Program-made: the position numbers and the translations under genes | Shown here: in pieces, positions 17,169 through 26,354 of the stretch | Layout: every line of letters begins with the position of its first letter | How positions within the stretch are numbered: the first letter of the stretch is position 1 | Source: Pyrinomonadaceae bacterium | Lineage (GTDB): Bacteria; Acidobacteriota; Blastocatellia; Pyrinomonadales; Pyrinomonadaceae | DNA: 64,000 bases | Reading direction: 5' to 3' | Assembly (NCBI GenBank): GCA_028284415.1 | Contig: JANQRU010000005.1 | Coordinates: 124,001 to 188,000 of the forward strand | Notes under the pieces: model-generated | The model's database searches: none | What the model was told of the DNA's origin: nothing | Seen by the model: only the letters and a program-made list of their open reading frames with translations

Positions 17169-17657
17169 ATGAAAAAATCAGCTCAAATACTTTTCACATT
17201 GTTCTTATTTTTTTCAGTCAGCATCTTAGTTACTGCTCAAACAAATTGGGTAGGCGAATACTCTTTTGATGAAGATGGTGGAGAGACCGTAGGCGGTACA
17301 AAAATTTTTGTTGCACATACTCTTAAAATTAAAAAAACCGGTAAAAATCTCACTGCCCACCTTTACAGCCAAGGTTATCAAACCTCAAAAGACATCTACG
17401 CCGATGTAAAAACAGATGGCAACAAATTAATGCTTTTTTACCGCGACAAGGGCAAAGATCATTACTTAGGTGATTACAAAAAAGGAGACCATCTTTTAAC
17501 TTTAGAAAAAAAGCTGATTGATGGAAAAACACAAATTCTAACTTATTGGGAAAAATTCAAACCTATAGTTCCAGCCAATGAAAAATCAGGAGAAGTTTAT
17601 TTCAAAATGGTGAAAGATAACAAAACTGTTTCTCTTAAAAAAGAGGTTAGATTGTAA
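17169..17657 (+). CDS. Small secreted protein of unknown function
   Basis: The 162-residue protein has a signal peptide ending near ILVTAQ and a single small domain with WVGEYSFDEDGGETVGG and alternating beta segments, resembling a lipocalin-like or DUF5991-type barrel. The family assignment is tentative. It is the first gene of a plus-strand run of secreted proteins, 8 nt before the amidohydrolase. Confidence 0.55.
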   Translation: MKKSAQILFTLFLFFSVSILVTAQTNWVGEYSFDEDGGETVGGTKIFVAHTLKIKKTGKNLTAHLYSQGYQTSKDIYADVKTDGNKLMLFYRDKGKDHYLGDYKKGDHLLTLEKKLIDGKTQILTYWEKFKPIVPANEKSGEVYFKMVKDNKTVSLKKEVRL

Positions 17658-17665
17658 AAATACAT

Positions 17666-19213
17666 ATGAAGATTTTATTTTTAGCAATACTTATTAACCT
17701 TACGCTTTGCCTTTCTGTTTTTGCCCAAAAGCAGAAGGCTGACCTCATTATTATCAATGCAAAAATCCATACGATGGATAAGAAAAAGCCTAAAGCTGAG
17801 GCTCTTGCTATTAAAGATAATAAAATAATTGAGGTTGGAAGATATAAAAAGATTCGCAAACTTGTTGGCGTAAAGACGAAGCGAATTGATGCAAGAGGGA
17901 GGGTTGTGATTCCTGGTTTTAATGATAGCCACGTTCATTTTATGGGTGTGGGTAATTTATTTTCTTCAATTGATCTGAAGAACGCCAGAAGCCCTCAGGA
18001 TGTTGTTGAAAAGCTTCGTTATTACGTCAGATACCTTCCTAAAGGACGCTGGATTCTTGGAGGACAATGGAATCATGAAAATTGGAATCCGAGTATTTTA
18101 CCGACTAAAGATTTAATTGATGATGTTACTCCCGAAAATCCTGTTTTTCTCTATAACAAATCAGCTACTATGGCTTGGGCAAATAGTCTCGCACTTAAAA
18201 TTGCACGGGTGGATAAAAACAGAAAAGACATATTGGGCGGCAAGATTGTAAGAAATACAGAAGGTGAGCCAACCGGGATTTTAAAAGATAAAGCAACTAT
18301 TTTTGTCAGAATTCATATTCCCAAATTATCTACTAAACAAACTCTCGAAGTAGCTGAAACTGCTACTAATTTTGCTGCTTCTTTGGGAGTTACAAGCGTT
18401 CAAAACGTCCATACTGATGACATTTATGATGAGCTTAAAGAATTAGAGCGGCAAGGTAAATTAAAAACCAGAGTTTATGATTGTGCCGCAATTTTTAACT
18501 GGAAAAAACTTGCCAATGCGGGTATTCAGAGAGCAGATGGAGATGCGATGATTCGCCGCGGATGCTTGAAGTTTTTCGCCGATCGTGATGCGGTAGCGAC
18601 CGGTGAACTTGCCGAACAAATTGTTGCTGCCGATAGAGCTAATTTACAAGTTTTAATTCACGCTATCGGCGGTCAGGCAAATGAAAATATCTTAAATGTC
18701 TTTGAGCAAGTAATTACCAAAAATGGATTTAAGGACAGGCGCTTTCGAGTGGAACACGCCTATGGTTTGAGGGAATCCGACATTGAGCGTTTTGGCAGAT
18801 TAAATGTTATTCCATCTTTACAACCTCATCTATTCTACGGCGGACAACCCTACAAGGATTTACTTAAATCAAATGCAAATGTTGCTTTTGGTTCTGATGC
18901 TTCGATCACAGACCTGGATCCGATGCTTGGAATTTACGCTGCTGTCAGACGCAGTGAAAGTTCACAAAAGATTTCCGTCGAAGATGCTGTAAGACTTTAC
19001 ACGATGGGTTCGGCTTATGCAGAATTTCAGGAAAATATAAAAGGCTCTTTAACGACAGGAAAACTTGCAGATATTGTAATTTTATCAGACAATATTTTTG
19101 AGATAAAAACTGAAGACATTCCTAAAACCAGAGTTGTAATGACAATCGTTGATGGAAAAATCGTTTATAACGAAAGAAACTTTACGACTATGAGAAGTCC
19201 GAATGTCCGATAA
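17666..19213 (+). CDS. Secreted YtcJ-family amidohydrolase
   Basis: The 515-residue protein has a signal peptide (1-20), then an amidohydrolase fold: the beta-sandwich start ADLIIINAKIHTMD, the metal-binding HVH at 89-91 in PGFNDSHVHFMG, HAIGGQANENIL near 332, RVEHAYG near 358 and GSDASITDLDPM near 408. YtcJ-like enzymes hydrolyse amide or formamide substrates with a zinc-dependent TIM barrel. The substrate is unknown; the export signal implies a periplasmic role. Confidence 0.85.
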   Translation: MKILFLAILINLTLCLSVFAQKQKADLIIINAKIHTMDKKKPKAEALAIKDNKIIEVGRYKKIRKLVGVKTKRIDARGRVVIPGFNDSHVHFMGVGNLFSSIDLKNARSPQDVVEKLRYYVRYLPKGRWILGGQWNHENWNPSILPTKDLIDDVTPENPVFLYNKSATMAWANSLALKIARVDKNRKDILGGKIVRNTEGEPTGILKDKATIFVRIHIPKLSTKQTLEVAETATNFAASLGVTSVQNVHTDDIYDELKELERQGKLKTRVYDCAAIFNWKKLANAGIQRADGDAMIRRGCLKFFADRDAVATGELAEQIVAADRANLQVLIHAIGGQANENILNVFEQVITKNGFKDRRFRVEHAYGLRESDIERFGRLNVIPSLQPHLFYGGQPYKDLLKSNANVAFGSDASITDLDPMLGIYAAVRRSESSQKISVEDAVRLYTMGSAYAEFQENIKGSLTTGKLADIVILSDNIFEIKTEDIPKTRVVMTIVDGKIVYNERNFTTMRSPNVR

Positions 19214-19268
19214 ACATTTTAGACTAAGAAAATTTATTTAAAAACTTATTTAACGGAGAAATTTATCA

Positions 19269-19802
19269 ATGAAAAAACTTATATTTTTAACGATTATTAC
19301 ACTCGCTTTTTCAATTACTGCTTTTGCTCAAGGCGATGAAGAATCACCAAATAAAAGAAAGGCTACTGAAGCAGATAAAATCGCAACTTTTGATAAAAAC
19401 GGAAAGATCAAACGCGGAGCTGAGATTGGTGATTCAAAAATGGTTTCGCTTAAGAAAGTTATAAAAAACCCAGAAAAATATTCGGGCAAAATGGTTCGTG
19501 TAAAGGGTTTTGTAGTACGTTCTTGCCAAAAAGAAGGCTGTTGGGCAGAACTTGGTGCAACAAAAGATGCCAAACAGACTGTCCGCGTCAAAATGAAAGA
19601 TCATAATTTCTTCATTCCGCTTAAGTCTGCTGGTTACAAGGTTTTAACTGAAGGAATTTTCAGTATCAAAACGCTTTCAAAAGAAGAAGTTAAGCATTTG
19701 ATCGAAGATGATGGAGCAAAATTCGAAAAAATTAATAAAAATGGTACCGTGACGGAAATCTCTTTCCTCGCTTCAGGCATCGAACTAAGCAAAGGGGATT
19801 AA
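19269..19802 (+). CDS. Secreted DUF4920-type protein
   Basis: The 177-residue protein has a signal peptide (to about residue 20) and a domain with MVRVKGFVVRSCQKEGCWAEL (two Cys) and VKMKDHNFFIPLKSAG, which matches the DUF4920 pattern. Its function is unknown. It lies in the secreted-protein operon between the amidohydrolase and two Cna-like proteins. Confidence 0.75.
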   Translation: MKKLIFLTIITLAFSITAFAQGDEESPNKRKATEADKIATFDKNGKIKRGAEIGDSKMVSLKKVIKNPEKYSGKMVRVKGFVVRSCQKEGCWAELGATKDAKQTVRVKMKDHNFFIPLKSAGYKVLTEGIFSIKTLSKEEVKHLIEDDGAKFEKINKNGTVTEISFLASGIELSKGD

Positions 19803-19828
19803 TCTTTGCTTAGTTTTAGGTGCATTTT

Positions 19829-20608
19829 ATGAGAGCCAAACTCAAATTTTTATTGATCGCTTTAATCATTTCGCCTTTATTTGTAGAAAATATAAATGCG
19901 AAAGCATCTCACAAAACTGAAAATTTAAGAGGCGGGGTTATCAAGGGTAAACTCGTAAAATCCAATGGGAAACCCCGCCCTTACACAAACCTCGAATTAG
20001 TTCCACTCAAATCTGAAGAAAGAATTAATGACATGAGGCTTACCGCCGTAACGACCTCTCGCGGCATTTTCAGTTTCAAAAATGTTCCTGAAGGAAAATA
20101 CACTCTGAGCATAAACTTTAACGAAACACCTACTACAAAAGCCCCTTATTCGACTCACTTTTATCCAAACACCTCTCAGCGTAACAATGCAAAAGTCTTT
20201 GAAGTAAGCCAAACAAGCTATTTCAACAATCTCATCTTCCGACTTCCTAAAAGCTACAAGATGCGTCGCTTTACAGGCAAAATAGTCTGGGAAGACGGCG
20301 AACCGGTTATGAATGCATTAATTAGTTTGGTTGATTTAGATTCAAGATCAGATACTGGGTTCGGTGCAATAAAATCTAACTCAAACGGTATCTTCAAAGT
20401 TACAGGATTTGTCGGCAGAAGATATCAGATCGCCGCAATTCTATTTGATGGAGACCTTGTAACTGATTCCAATCCACAATTACTTGCCCAAGGCTTCTCA
20501 AAACGATTTTATCTTCATACCAAAACCAATATAATTAAGGTCACACTAAAAAGACCCGGCAAAGCCCAAAAAAAGGGAAAAGGACTTGTCGGAAAATTGA
20601 TCTACTAA
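19829..20608 (+). CDS. Secreted carboxypeptidase-regulatory-like (Cna-type) protein
   Basis: The protein has a signal peptide and two Greek-key beta domains of the carboxypeptidase-regulatory/Cna type: GVIKGKLVKSNGKPRPYTNLE (about 40-115) and FTGKIVWEDGEPVMNALISL (about 148-240). ATG 19829 is chosen over the GTG at 19820 because AGGTG lies just ahead of it. Such domains act as rigid cell-surface stalks or sensors of unknown ligand. Confidence 0.7.
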   Translation: MRAKLKFLLIALIISPLFVENINAKASHKTENLRGGVIKGKLVKSNGKPRPYTNLELVPLKSEERINDMRLTAVTTSRGIFSFKNVPEGKYTLSINFNETPTTKAPYSTHFYPNTSQRNNAKVFEVSQTSYFNNLIFRLPKSYKMRRFTGKIVWEDGEPVMNALISLVDLDSRSDTGFGAIKSNSNGIFKVTGFVGRRYQIAAILFDGDLVTDSNPQLLAQGFSKRFYLHTKTNIIKVTLKRPGKAQKKGKGLVGKLIY

Positions 20609-20621
20609 AAAATTAGTCTCT

Positions 20622-22028
20622 ATGAAAACCAAACTCTCAATTCTTGTTTCTGCACTTTTTTTAGTAATCTCTTTTGGATGCATTGAGCAAGTTTTGGCTT
20701 GTTCTCCTTCCCCATATTCACCTCCTGTTTGTGAGATGTACGGTAAATCAGACACCGTTTTTATTGGCACAATTTTAGATATAAAAGAAATAAAAAAAGT
20801 AAATGTAAGCAGTGATTTTGAAATAACCTTCTTAGTTGAAGAAAATTTCTTGGGAGTCGTAAAAAACTCGATAGTTACAGTAATTCTATGGGGTGCAACA
20901 CCTGAGAATTACTGTTTCAAAAAAGGAGAAGATTATCTTGTTTATGCCCGTGGAAAAGATAAAAAATTTACCATTGATGCAGGAACACGGACAAGACATA
21001 TTAATGAGGCATCTGAAGATTTAGAATTTTTACGAAAATTGCCTAAACAAAAGGGCGGAGTTAGAGTTTATGGAAATGTAAGACTACAAGTTAAAAGCTC
21101 TTTGGAAAAAGATAATAAAGAACCATTTTATGGTGCAATTGTTGTTGCGACTAGCTTGAAAAATAAGAAAACATCATTTCAAACAACTACAAATACAAAT
21201 GGTTATTATGAATTTACCAATCTTCCACCAGAATCATACAGAATAAGCGTAAAATTCAAAGAGAAACACAAACTGTATAACGAAAAATATCGAGTTTCTA
21301 TATCAGGCTCAACTGAAACCATGGACAAAGGATGCTTTAAACGAGAATTTACAGTTGAACCTGAAGGTACAATTTCCGGCAAAGTAATTGATTCAGATGG
21401 CAATCCCGTTAAAAATACTGAGGTAGAAATAATTTCAATATTTGTTCTCAACCCCGATTATTATCAAGGAAGTGAATATTCTGACACTGATTCTAAAGGT
21501 GAATTTGTATCCTACAATGTGCCACCAGGTCTATATACAATAAGCGTAAATTACAGCGATCCACCGGAAAATGATTCGCCGTTTCCCCCAACTTTTTATC
21601 CGAATGTAAAAAGTCGTGAGCAAGCACAGGTTTTTGAAATGACTCTCGGTGGAAAAATAGAAAACCTCATATTTCAACTACCTCCAAGATTGAAAAAACG
21701 ACTGATTAAAGGCACAATTTTTTGGAAAGATAGAACTCCTGCTAAAGGCGTTACCGTTCATCTAACAGAGCGTAAACACGATGTTTGCTGTGTTAATAAA
21801 GAATTTATCACCAATGCAAAAGGACAATTTGAGCTTCAGGGTTTAGAGGGACGCGAATATCGAGTTTGGGCAGTTGGCAAAAACTTATCTACAAATGTGA
21901 ATGACTATGGTGCTTCTGAGCCATTTGTATTGAGCAAAAACACCTTGCCAATCAACATCAGACTTGATAAAACCAGAAGTTGGATTGATGATATGGATAG
22001 TAATAAAGATGATGTTTCGGGAAATTGA
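20622..22028 (+). CDS. Secreted NTR/TIMP-like protein with Cna-type repeats
   Basis: The 468-residue protein starts with a signal peptide whose end is Cys-rich (LACSPSP). An NTR/TIMP-like domain (about 27-140, CEMYGKSDTVFIGTIL with paired Cys) follows, then three carboxypeptidase-regulatory-like units beginning near 143, 242 and 365. TIMP-like OB domains in bacteria are secreted and of unknown ligand. The last repeat has the same KKRLIKGTIFWKD start as the neighbouring protein, suggesting shared origin. It is 9 nt before dusB. Confidence 0.7.
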   Translation: MKTKLSILVSALFLVISFGCIEQVLACSPSPYSPPVCEMYGKSDTVFIGTILDIKEIKKVNVSSDFEITFLVEENFLGVVKNSIVTVILWGATPENYCFKKGEDYLVYARGKDKKFTIDAGTRTRHINEASEDLEFLRKLPKQKGGVRVYGNVRLQVKSSLEKDNKEPFYGAIVVATSLKNKKTSFQTTTNTNGYYEFTNLPPESYRISVKFKEKHKLYNEKYRVSISGSTETMDKGCFKREFTVEPEGTISGKVIDSDGNPVKNTEVEIISIFVLNPDYYQGSEYSDTDSKGEFVSYNVPPGLYTISVNYSDPPENDSPFPPTFYPNVKSREQAQVFEMTLGGKIENLIFQLPPRLKKRLIKGTIFWKDRTPAKGVTVHLTERKHDVCCVNKEFITNAKGQFELQGLEGREYRVWAVGKNLSTNVNDYGASEPFVLSKNTLPINIRLDKTRSWIDDMDSNKDDVSGN

Positions 22029-22037
22029 TTAAGAAGA

Positions 22038-23117
22038 ATGAAACCTTTCAAAATAGGAGAAGTTGAGATAAATCCACCGTTAACGCTTTCGCCGATGGCT
22101 GGAGTTACTGATTTTGTTTTTCGCCGTTTGCTCAAAAAATGTGGCGGAGTTGGGATGACTGTATCTGAATTTATTTCTGTTGAGGGAATGACACGGAATT
22201 CACCGCAGTCAAAACGCATGATGCGTTTTATGGAATTTGAACGCCCGTTTGCGATTCAGATTTTTGGGGCGAATGTAAAACGTATGGTTATGGCGGCAGA
22301 AATGGCAGAAGAGCAAGGAGCGGATATTTTGGATGTGAACTGTGGTTGTCCTGCTCCAAAGGTTGTTAAAAAAGGTGGTGGATCCGGATTGCTTAGAACT
22401 CTGCCGTTACTTGAAGAAATTCTTACAGAAATTAAAAAATCCATCTCGATCCCTTTAACTTTGAAGATTCGTTCCGGCTTTGATGAAGCAAATATCAATG
22501 CGGTCGAAGTTTCAAAAATGGCAGAGCAAGCAGGTGTTCAACACGTTGCCCTTCATGGACGCACCCGTTCGCAGCGTTATACAGGACAAGCTGACTGGGA
22601 TTTGGTCAAACAAATTAAAGAAGCCGTTTCGATTCCCGTTTCGGGAAATGGCGATGTTAAATCGGTTGAAAACGCTTTACAAAGATTTGAAGAAACAGGT
22701 TGTGACGGTATCCTGATCGGACGTGGTGCAATGCAAAATCCGTGGCTTTTCCGTCAAATCCAAGATGCGATTGAAGGATGCGAAGTTTTTGAGCCAACTT
22801 TGCAAGATAAACAAGAAGTTTTACTAGAGTTTTTTGAACTTCTACGCGAAGACATGCCTGAAAAAGCCGCACTCGGCAAAATGAAACAACTTGCCGGACA
22901 ATTCACGAAAGGCTTACGCGGAGGAGCAAAATTTCGCCAAACTCTCTACCATTCGCATTCCGCAGAGGAAATTGTAGACAATATAGGAATTTATTTCGAC
23001 ACTCTCAATGAAGGCAAAAGGTATGGAGATAATGCCGTCGAAACTGAAGTTGAAATGATTGCTTCTTGTGATGCTCTTTCAAAAGTTGACGAAAGTCATT
23101 CACAAGCAACAACTTAG
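22038..23117 (+). CDS. dusB: tRNA-dihydrouridine synthase DusB-like
   Basis: The 359-residue protein has the Dus signature: LSPMAGVTDFVFRRL (FMN binding), DVNCGCPAPKVVKKGGG with the catalytic Cys, LHGRTRSQRYTG, and SGNGDV near 217. It reduces uridine to dihydrouridine in the tRNA D-loop. The family motif usually reads N-M/F-GCP; here it is NCGCP. Its C-terminus is longer than E. coli DusB and ends in an acidic tail. It closes the secreted-protein operon before the 23165 terminator. Confidence 0.92.
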   Translation: MKPFKIGEVEINPPLTLSPMAGVTDFVFRRLLKKCGGVGMTVSEFISVEGMTRNSPQSKRMMRFMEFERPFAIQIFGANVKRMVMAAEMAEEQGADILDVNCGCPAPKVVKKGGGSGLLRTLPLLEEILTEIKKSISIPLTLKIRSGFDEANINAVEVSKMAEQAGVQHVALHGRTRSQRYTGQADWDLVKQIKEAVSIPVSGNGDVKSVENALQRFEETGCDGILIGRGAMQNPWLFRQIQDAIEGCEVFEPTLQDKQEVLLEFFELLREDMPEKAALGKMKQLAGQFTKGLRGGAKFRQTLYHSHSAEEIVDNIGIYFDTLNEGKRYGDNAVETEVEMIASCDALSKVDESHSQATT

Positions 23118-23164
23118 CTTTTTTCCCTAAAAATGCTGCTTATCAAAACCACAATTTAACTGCA

Positions 23165-23216
23165 AAAAGTAGTCTTAAAATACGTCCAATGTTTTAAGAC
23201 TACTTTTAGTTTTTTA
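23165..23216 (+). terminator. Strong terminator after dusB
   Basis: AAAAGTAGTCTTAAAA (23165-23180) pairs perfectly with TTTTAAGACTACTTTT (23192-23207), an 11-nt loop between, then a T-rich tail. Confidence 0.92.
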
Positions 23217-23220
23217 TACA

Positions 23221-23246
23221 GGAAATCTATAAAAATAAAGATTTCC
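23221..23246 (+). promoter_or_regulatory. Hairpin in the leader of the M91-like gene
   Basis: GGAAATCT (23221-23228) pairs with AGATTTCC (23239-23246). It lies 33 nt before the ATG and 18 nt before AAGGAG, too close to the dusB terminator for a full promoter in between. It may be a leader structure or a 3'-side extension of the terminator. Confidence 0.35.
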
Positions 23247-23279
23247 TCAGTCCCTTGTTTTTTGAAAAGGAGTATTAAA

Positions 23280-24131
23280 ATGAAATCATTTCATGAGTTC
23301 CCTAATATATTAATTCATTCAGGAAAATTCACTTCAAAAAGAGGAAATACGGAAACTACCTTTGAAATTGAAAATTATTTTTTGGATGTAATGTTGCTAC
23401 TAACGAAAATCCGCTGGAAATGGACGGGCTGGGCAGTTTTATGTGAAATTTTACGTCAAAGCGGAAAGCGTATGGTCATCAGACCATATCTGAAAGGTAT
23501 GGAGAGCTTAGCTCCGACGGATACAAAAGCTCAGGCTCTGGCAAAGCTCAAAAGAAACTTCAATGCGACAGCCGGACCTAAAAACTGGGAAACGGCTACA
23601 CCAAAAGGAAAGAGCGTTTTGCAGTGCGGAGGACCTAATCAGAATCAGCCGATTGCAGGATTAAATGGTAAAGGTGGTGGGAGTGACACAATAGTTTCTT
23701 TTACTCCGGCGATGTGGGTTAAGTCTGATGTCAAAGGAGCTTTCGGTGCAGCCAATGCCGCAGGTCCCGGAATCAAGAAAGATGAGATTTTACTTCACGA
23801 AATAGTTCACGGAATGCGACAAATGGTTGGCGTTATGCAATGTGCTGCAACACCCGATCATCCTGGTTTAGATACAGTTGAAGAATTTATGGCGATAGTC
23901 ATTTCCAATGTATATCGTTCGGAATTAAAACTTTCGGGATTAAGAGCCGATCATCGAGGCTTTAAGAATCTACCCGCTGAGCTACATGACCCGAAAAAAT
24001 TTGTGTTTAAGGATAAAAATAAACCAACGAGCAACTACAAAAGGCTTAAGCAATTAAAAATTCAGCATCCAAACCTGGTTACAAATCTTAAAAAAGTTCC
24101 GGCTGCTTTTAATCCATTCAAATATATTTAA
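23280..24131 (+). CDS. M91 (NleD-like) zinc metallopeptidase-like protein
   Basis: From ATG 23280 (AAGGAG 8 nt upstream; an in-frame TTG at 23262 is rejected) the protein is 283 residues. It contains DEILLHEIVHGMRQM with the HExxH zincin motif near residue 178 and a later VEEFMAIVISNVYRSEL segment that may supply the third ligand. This layout matches peptidase family M91, which includes the type III effector NleD. No signal peptide is visible. Peptidase activity is inferred from motif; secretion as a toxin is speculative. Confidence 0.65.
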   Translation: MKSFHEFPNILIHSGKFTSKRGNTETTFEIENYFLDVMLLLTKIRWKWTGWAVLCEILRQSGKRMVIRPYLKGMESLAPTDTKAQALAKLKRNFNATAGPKNWETATPKGKSVLQCGGPNQNQPIAGLNGKGGGSDTIVSFTPAMWVKSDVKGAFGAANAAGPGIKKDEILLHEIVHGMRQMVGVMQCAATPDHPGLDTVEEFMAIVISNVYRSELKLSGLRADHRGFKNLPAELHDPKKFVFKDKNKPTSNYKRLKQLKIQHPNLVTNLKKVPAAFNPFKYI

Positions 24132-24185
24132 GGCTGTCAGGCTTTTCTTCAAGATTTGATTTTGTAATCGAAAACATTTGTAATA

Positions 24186-24222
24186 TCTTTTACGATTTTT
24201 TATTTCGTAAAAGATTTTTTTT
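24186..24222 (+). terminator. Terminator after the M91-like gene
   Basis: TCTTTTACGA (24186-24195) pairs perfectly with TCGTAAAAGA (24205-24214), followed by eight T residues. Confidence 0.92.
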
Positions 24223-24238
24223 GGAGCAAGCTCTATTT

Positions 24239-24667
24239 ATGAAACGCTTAATTTTTATATCCATTTTTGTTTTGATCTTTTCGACATTTTCATACTCCCA
24301 AACCCAAAAACCTCACAAGGCAATATCTTCATCCCCTGCTTTTGCAGAAATAATCCTGCGCCAGACCGAGGTTGAATCTGAATTAGAAGAAATGCTGGTT
24401 AGCTACACGGAAGAGTTTCCTAAAGTTAAAGATGCACGTTATGAGCTAAGCGTGTTAAATAAATCTCTCGAAACCATCAACAGAGTAAAACCTGAGGAAG
24501 CAAGCAAATTAACCTCAGCACTAGGAAAACTTTTTGTGCGAAGAGCAAGAGTTGCAACTGATTACTGGCTTTTGAAAAATCGCTATGATGATAAACATCC
24601 GCAAACTATGCGAGCCAAAAAGAAGCTGGAAATCTTTGATCGGGCAATAAACAAAATTATGAATTAG
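24239..24667 (+). CDS. Small secreted helical protein
   Basis: From ATG 24239 the protein is 142 residues with a signal peptide (to FSYSQ) and an all-helical body. Two phrases, SYTEEFPKVKDARYEL and RYDDKHPQTMRAKKKL, resemble the coiled-coil hinges of Wzz/GNVR chain-length proteins, but no membrane anchors exist. Function unknown. TTGGAG precedes the ATG by 12 nt; the in-frame TTG at 24221 is the same sequence and unlikely to be the start. Confidence 0.6.
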   Translation: MKRLIFISIFVLIFSTFSYSQTQKPHKAISSSPAFAEIILRQTEVESELEEMLVSYTEEFPKVKDARYELSVLNKSLETINRVKPEEASKLTSALGKLFVRRARVATDYWLLKNRYDDKHPQTMRAKKKLEIFDRAINKIMN

Positions 24668-24743
24668 TTTTAATTCACAACCTCACAAGTTTTTTCTTCA
24701 TCACTTATAAACCAAAAAATCGTTATCTAAATATCAATAATCT

Positions 24744-26270
24744 ATGAAACGCAGAGCACTTTTATTATTTTTCCTGAGTATTTTTTTACTCTCCACAAAC
24801 AGCCTTTTTGCTCAATCACCTAAAAAAGTCTTGAAAAAAGCCAGCAAAGCATTGGGCGGCGAGAAGGCATTAAAATTTGTGAAATCTTATGAAAAACGCG
24901 GCGTTATAAAACGCACTAAAGACGGTTCGACAGGTTCGTTTGAAATGAAAGCGACCAAACCTAATTTTTATAATGCCATATATGATTTTCGTGGATTTGA
25001 AACTGAGGTAGGATTTAACGGTCGCTCGGGTTGGGTAAGAGACTCAAGAGCAGGCTTAAAGACCCTGACGGGAAAAGCAAGCGATGATTTCAAAGCGGAA
25101 GTGGTTCATAGAAATTGGCGTTGGGTAAATTATAAAAAGCGTCGGGCGAAAATAACCGATGGTGGAATAGCTAATGTAAATGGAAAATCTGCAAAGGTCG
25201 TAAACCTAACAACTTCTGAAGGCGTTTTGATAAAAATGTACTTCGACCACGCCACTAGTTTCCTTATTCGGGAAGAAATACCTGCCGGTGATGTCGTCAG
25301 GATTTTTGAATATAGCGATTATCGTCCGGTCGGAAAGGTCAAAGAACCTTTCCAGATAAAAACCACCGTTGGTGACGAAAAATTTGAGATCCGCTTTGAC
25401 CAAATAGAACACAATACAATGGTCTCACAGAGCGAATTCAGTTTTCCTAGAATTTCGAGCGAACCGCTTCCCGACATTCCACAGTTATTGAAAGATATCC
25501 AAGCTAATCAGGAAGAAATTGAGAAAATTCTAGACAATTATTCCTACAAACAGAAAATTACAAAACGCGAAATCGGAAAGGATGGAATATTGCGAGCGAC
25601 AGAATCTGAAACCTATCAGCTATCTTTTTATAAGGGTTATCGAATCCGCCGATTAATAGAAAAAGAAGGCAAACCTCTCTCACCCAAACAACAAGCAAAA
25701 CAAGACAAAAAAGTTCAAGATGAAGTAAAAGACATTGAGAAAAAGGTCAAAAAAGAAGAGGCACGAAAGATTTCACAATCCTCAAATGGTTCGCCAGACG
25801 GCAGAGGTAGAAATGTTTCTATTGCTGAGGTATTAAAAGCTTCAAAGCTTATCAACCCAAGACGTGAGATATTAAAAGGGCGTGACGTAATAGTTTTCGA
25901 CTTTGAACCAAACCCTGATTTCAATATGAAGAATGCCAAAAGTATGCTGAAATTTTTCGGCAAAACAGGTGGTGTGATCTGGGTTGATGAAAAAGATAAA
26001 CAAGTCGCACGCATCGAAGCTGCACTCTTTGATAGTTACAAAGTCGGTGGAGGACTTTTAGCAAAACTTCGTAAAGGTGCTACTTTTACACTCGAACAAG
26101 AACGGGTTAATAATGAAATTTGGCTTCCAACTGTTGCTGATATAAACCTTTCCGTCAGAGTTCTGCTTTTTGGTGGAGTTAATGTCAACCAAGTTGTTGA
26201 GTCTTATGACTATAGAAAATTCAGAACTGAGGTCGAAGATGCAAAAGTTAATGAGATAAAACAAAATTGA
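24744..26270 (+). CDS. Secreted LolA-like protein, two-domain
   Basis: The 508-residue protein has a signal peptide (to SLFAQ). Residues about 25-240 look like an outer-membrane lipoprotein-sorting half-barrel (KASKALGGEKALKFVKSYE, GFNGRSGWVRD), and 290-500 form a second beta-rich domain with NPRREILKGRDVIVFDFEP. A charged helix (about 315-345) joins them. Acidobacteria encode many such secreted proteins of unknown function. The two-domain arrangement may be an internal duplication. Confidence 0.6.
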   Translation: MKRRALLLFFLSIFLLSTNSLFAQSPKKVLKKASKALGGEKALKFVKSYEKRGVIKRTKDGSTGSFEMKATKPNFYNAIYDFRGFETEVGFNGRSGWVRDSRAGLKTLTGKASDDFKAEVVHRNWRWVNYKKRRAKITDGGIANVNGKSAKVVNLTTSEGVLIKMYFDHATSFLIREEIPAGDVVRIFEYSDYRPVGKVKEPFQIKTTVGDEKFEIRFDQIEHNTMVSQSEFSFPRISSEPLPDIPQLLKDIQANQEEIEKILDNYSYKQKITKREIGKDGILRATESETYQLSFYKGYRIRRLIEKEGKPLSPKQQAKQDKKVQDEVKDIEKKVKKEEARKISQSSNGSPDGRGRNVSIAEVLKASKLINPRREILKGRDVIVFDFEPNPDFNMKNAKSMLKFFGKTGGVIWVDEKDKQVARIEAALFDSYKVGGGLLAKLRKGATFTLEQERVNNEIWLPTVADINLSVRVLLFGGVNVNQVVESYDYRKFRTEVEDAKVNEIKQN

Positions 26271-26307
26271 TCTTGGAATAAAATCGGCTTCTTTTATATT
26301 CTTCTGA

Positions 26308-26343
26308 GGTAGGGATCATTTTTTTGAAGACTAACTCCCTACC
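26308..26343 (+). promoter_or_regulatory. Hairpin before the LOG-family gene
   Basis: GGTAGGGA (26308-26315) pairs with TCCCTACC (26336-26343), ending 11 nt before the ATG, where a ribosome site would be expected; none is visible. It might terminate the upstream gene weakly or control translation. Confidence 0.35.
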
Positions 26344-26354
26344 ATTTATTTCAT

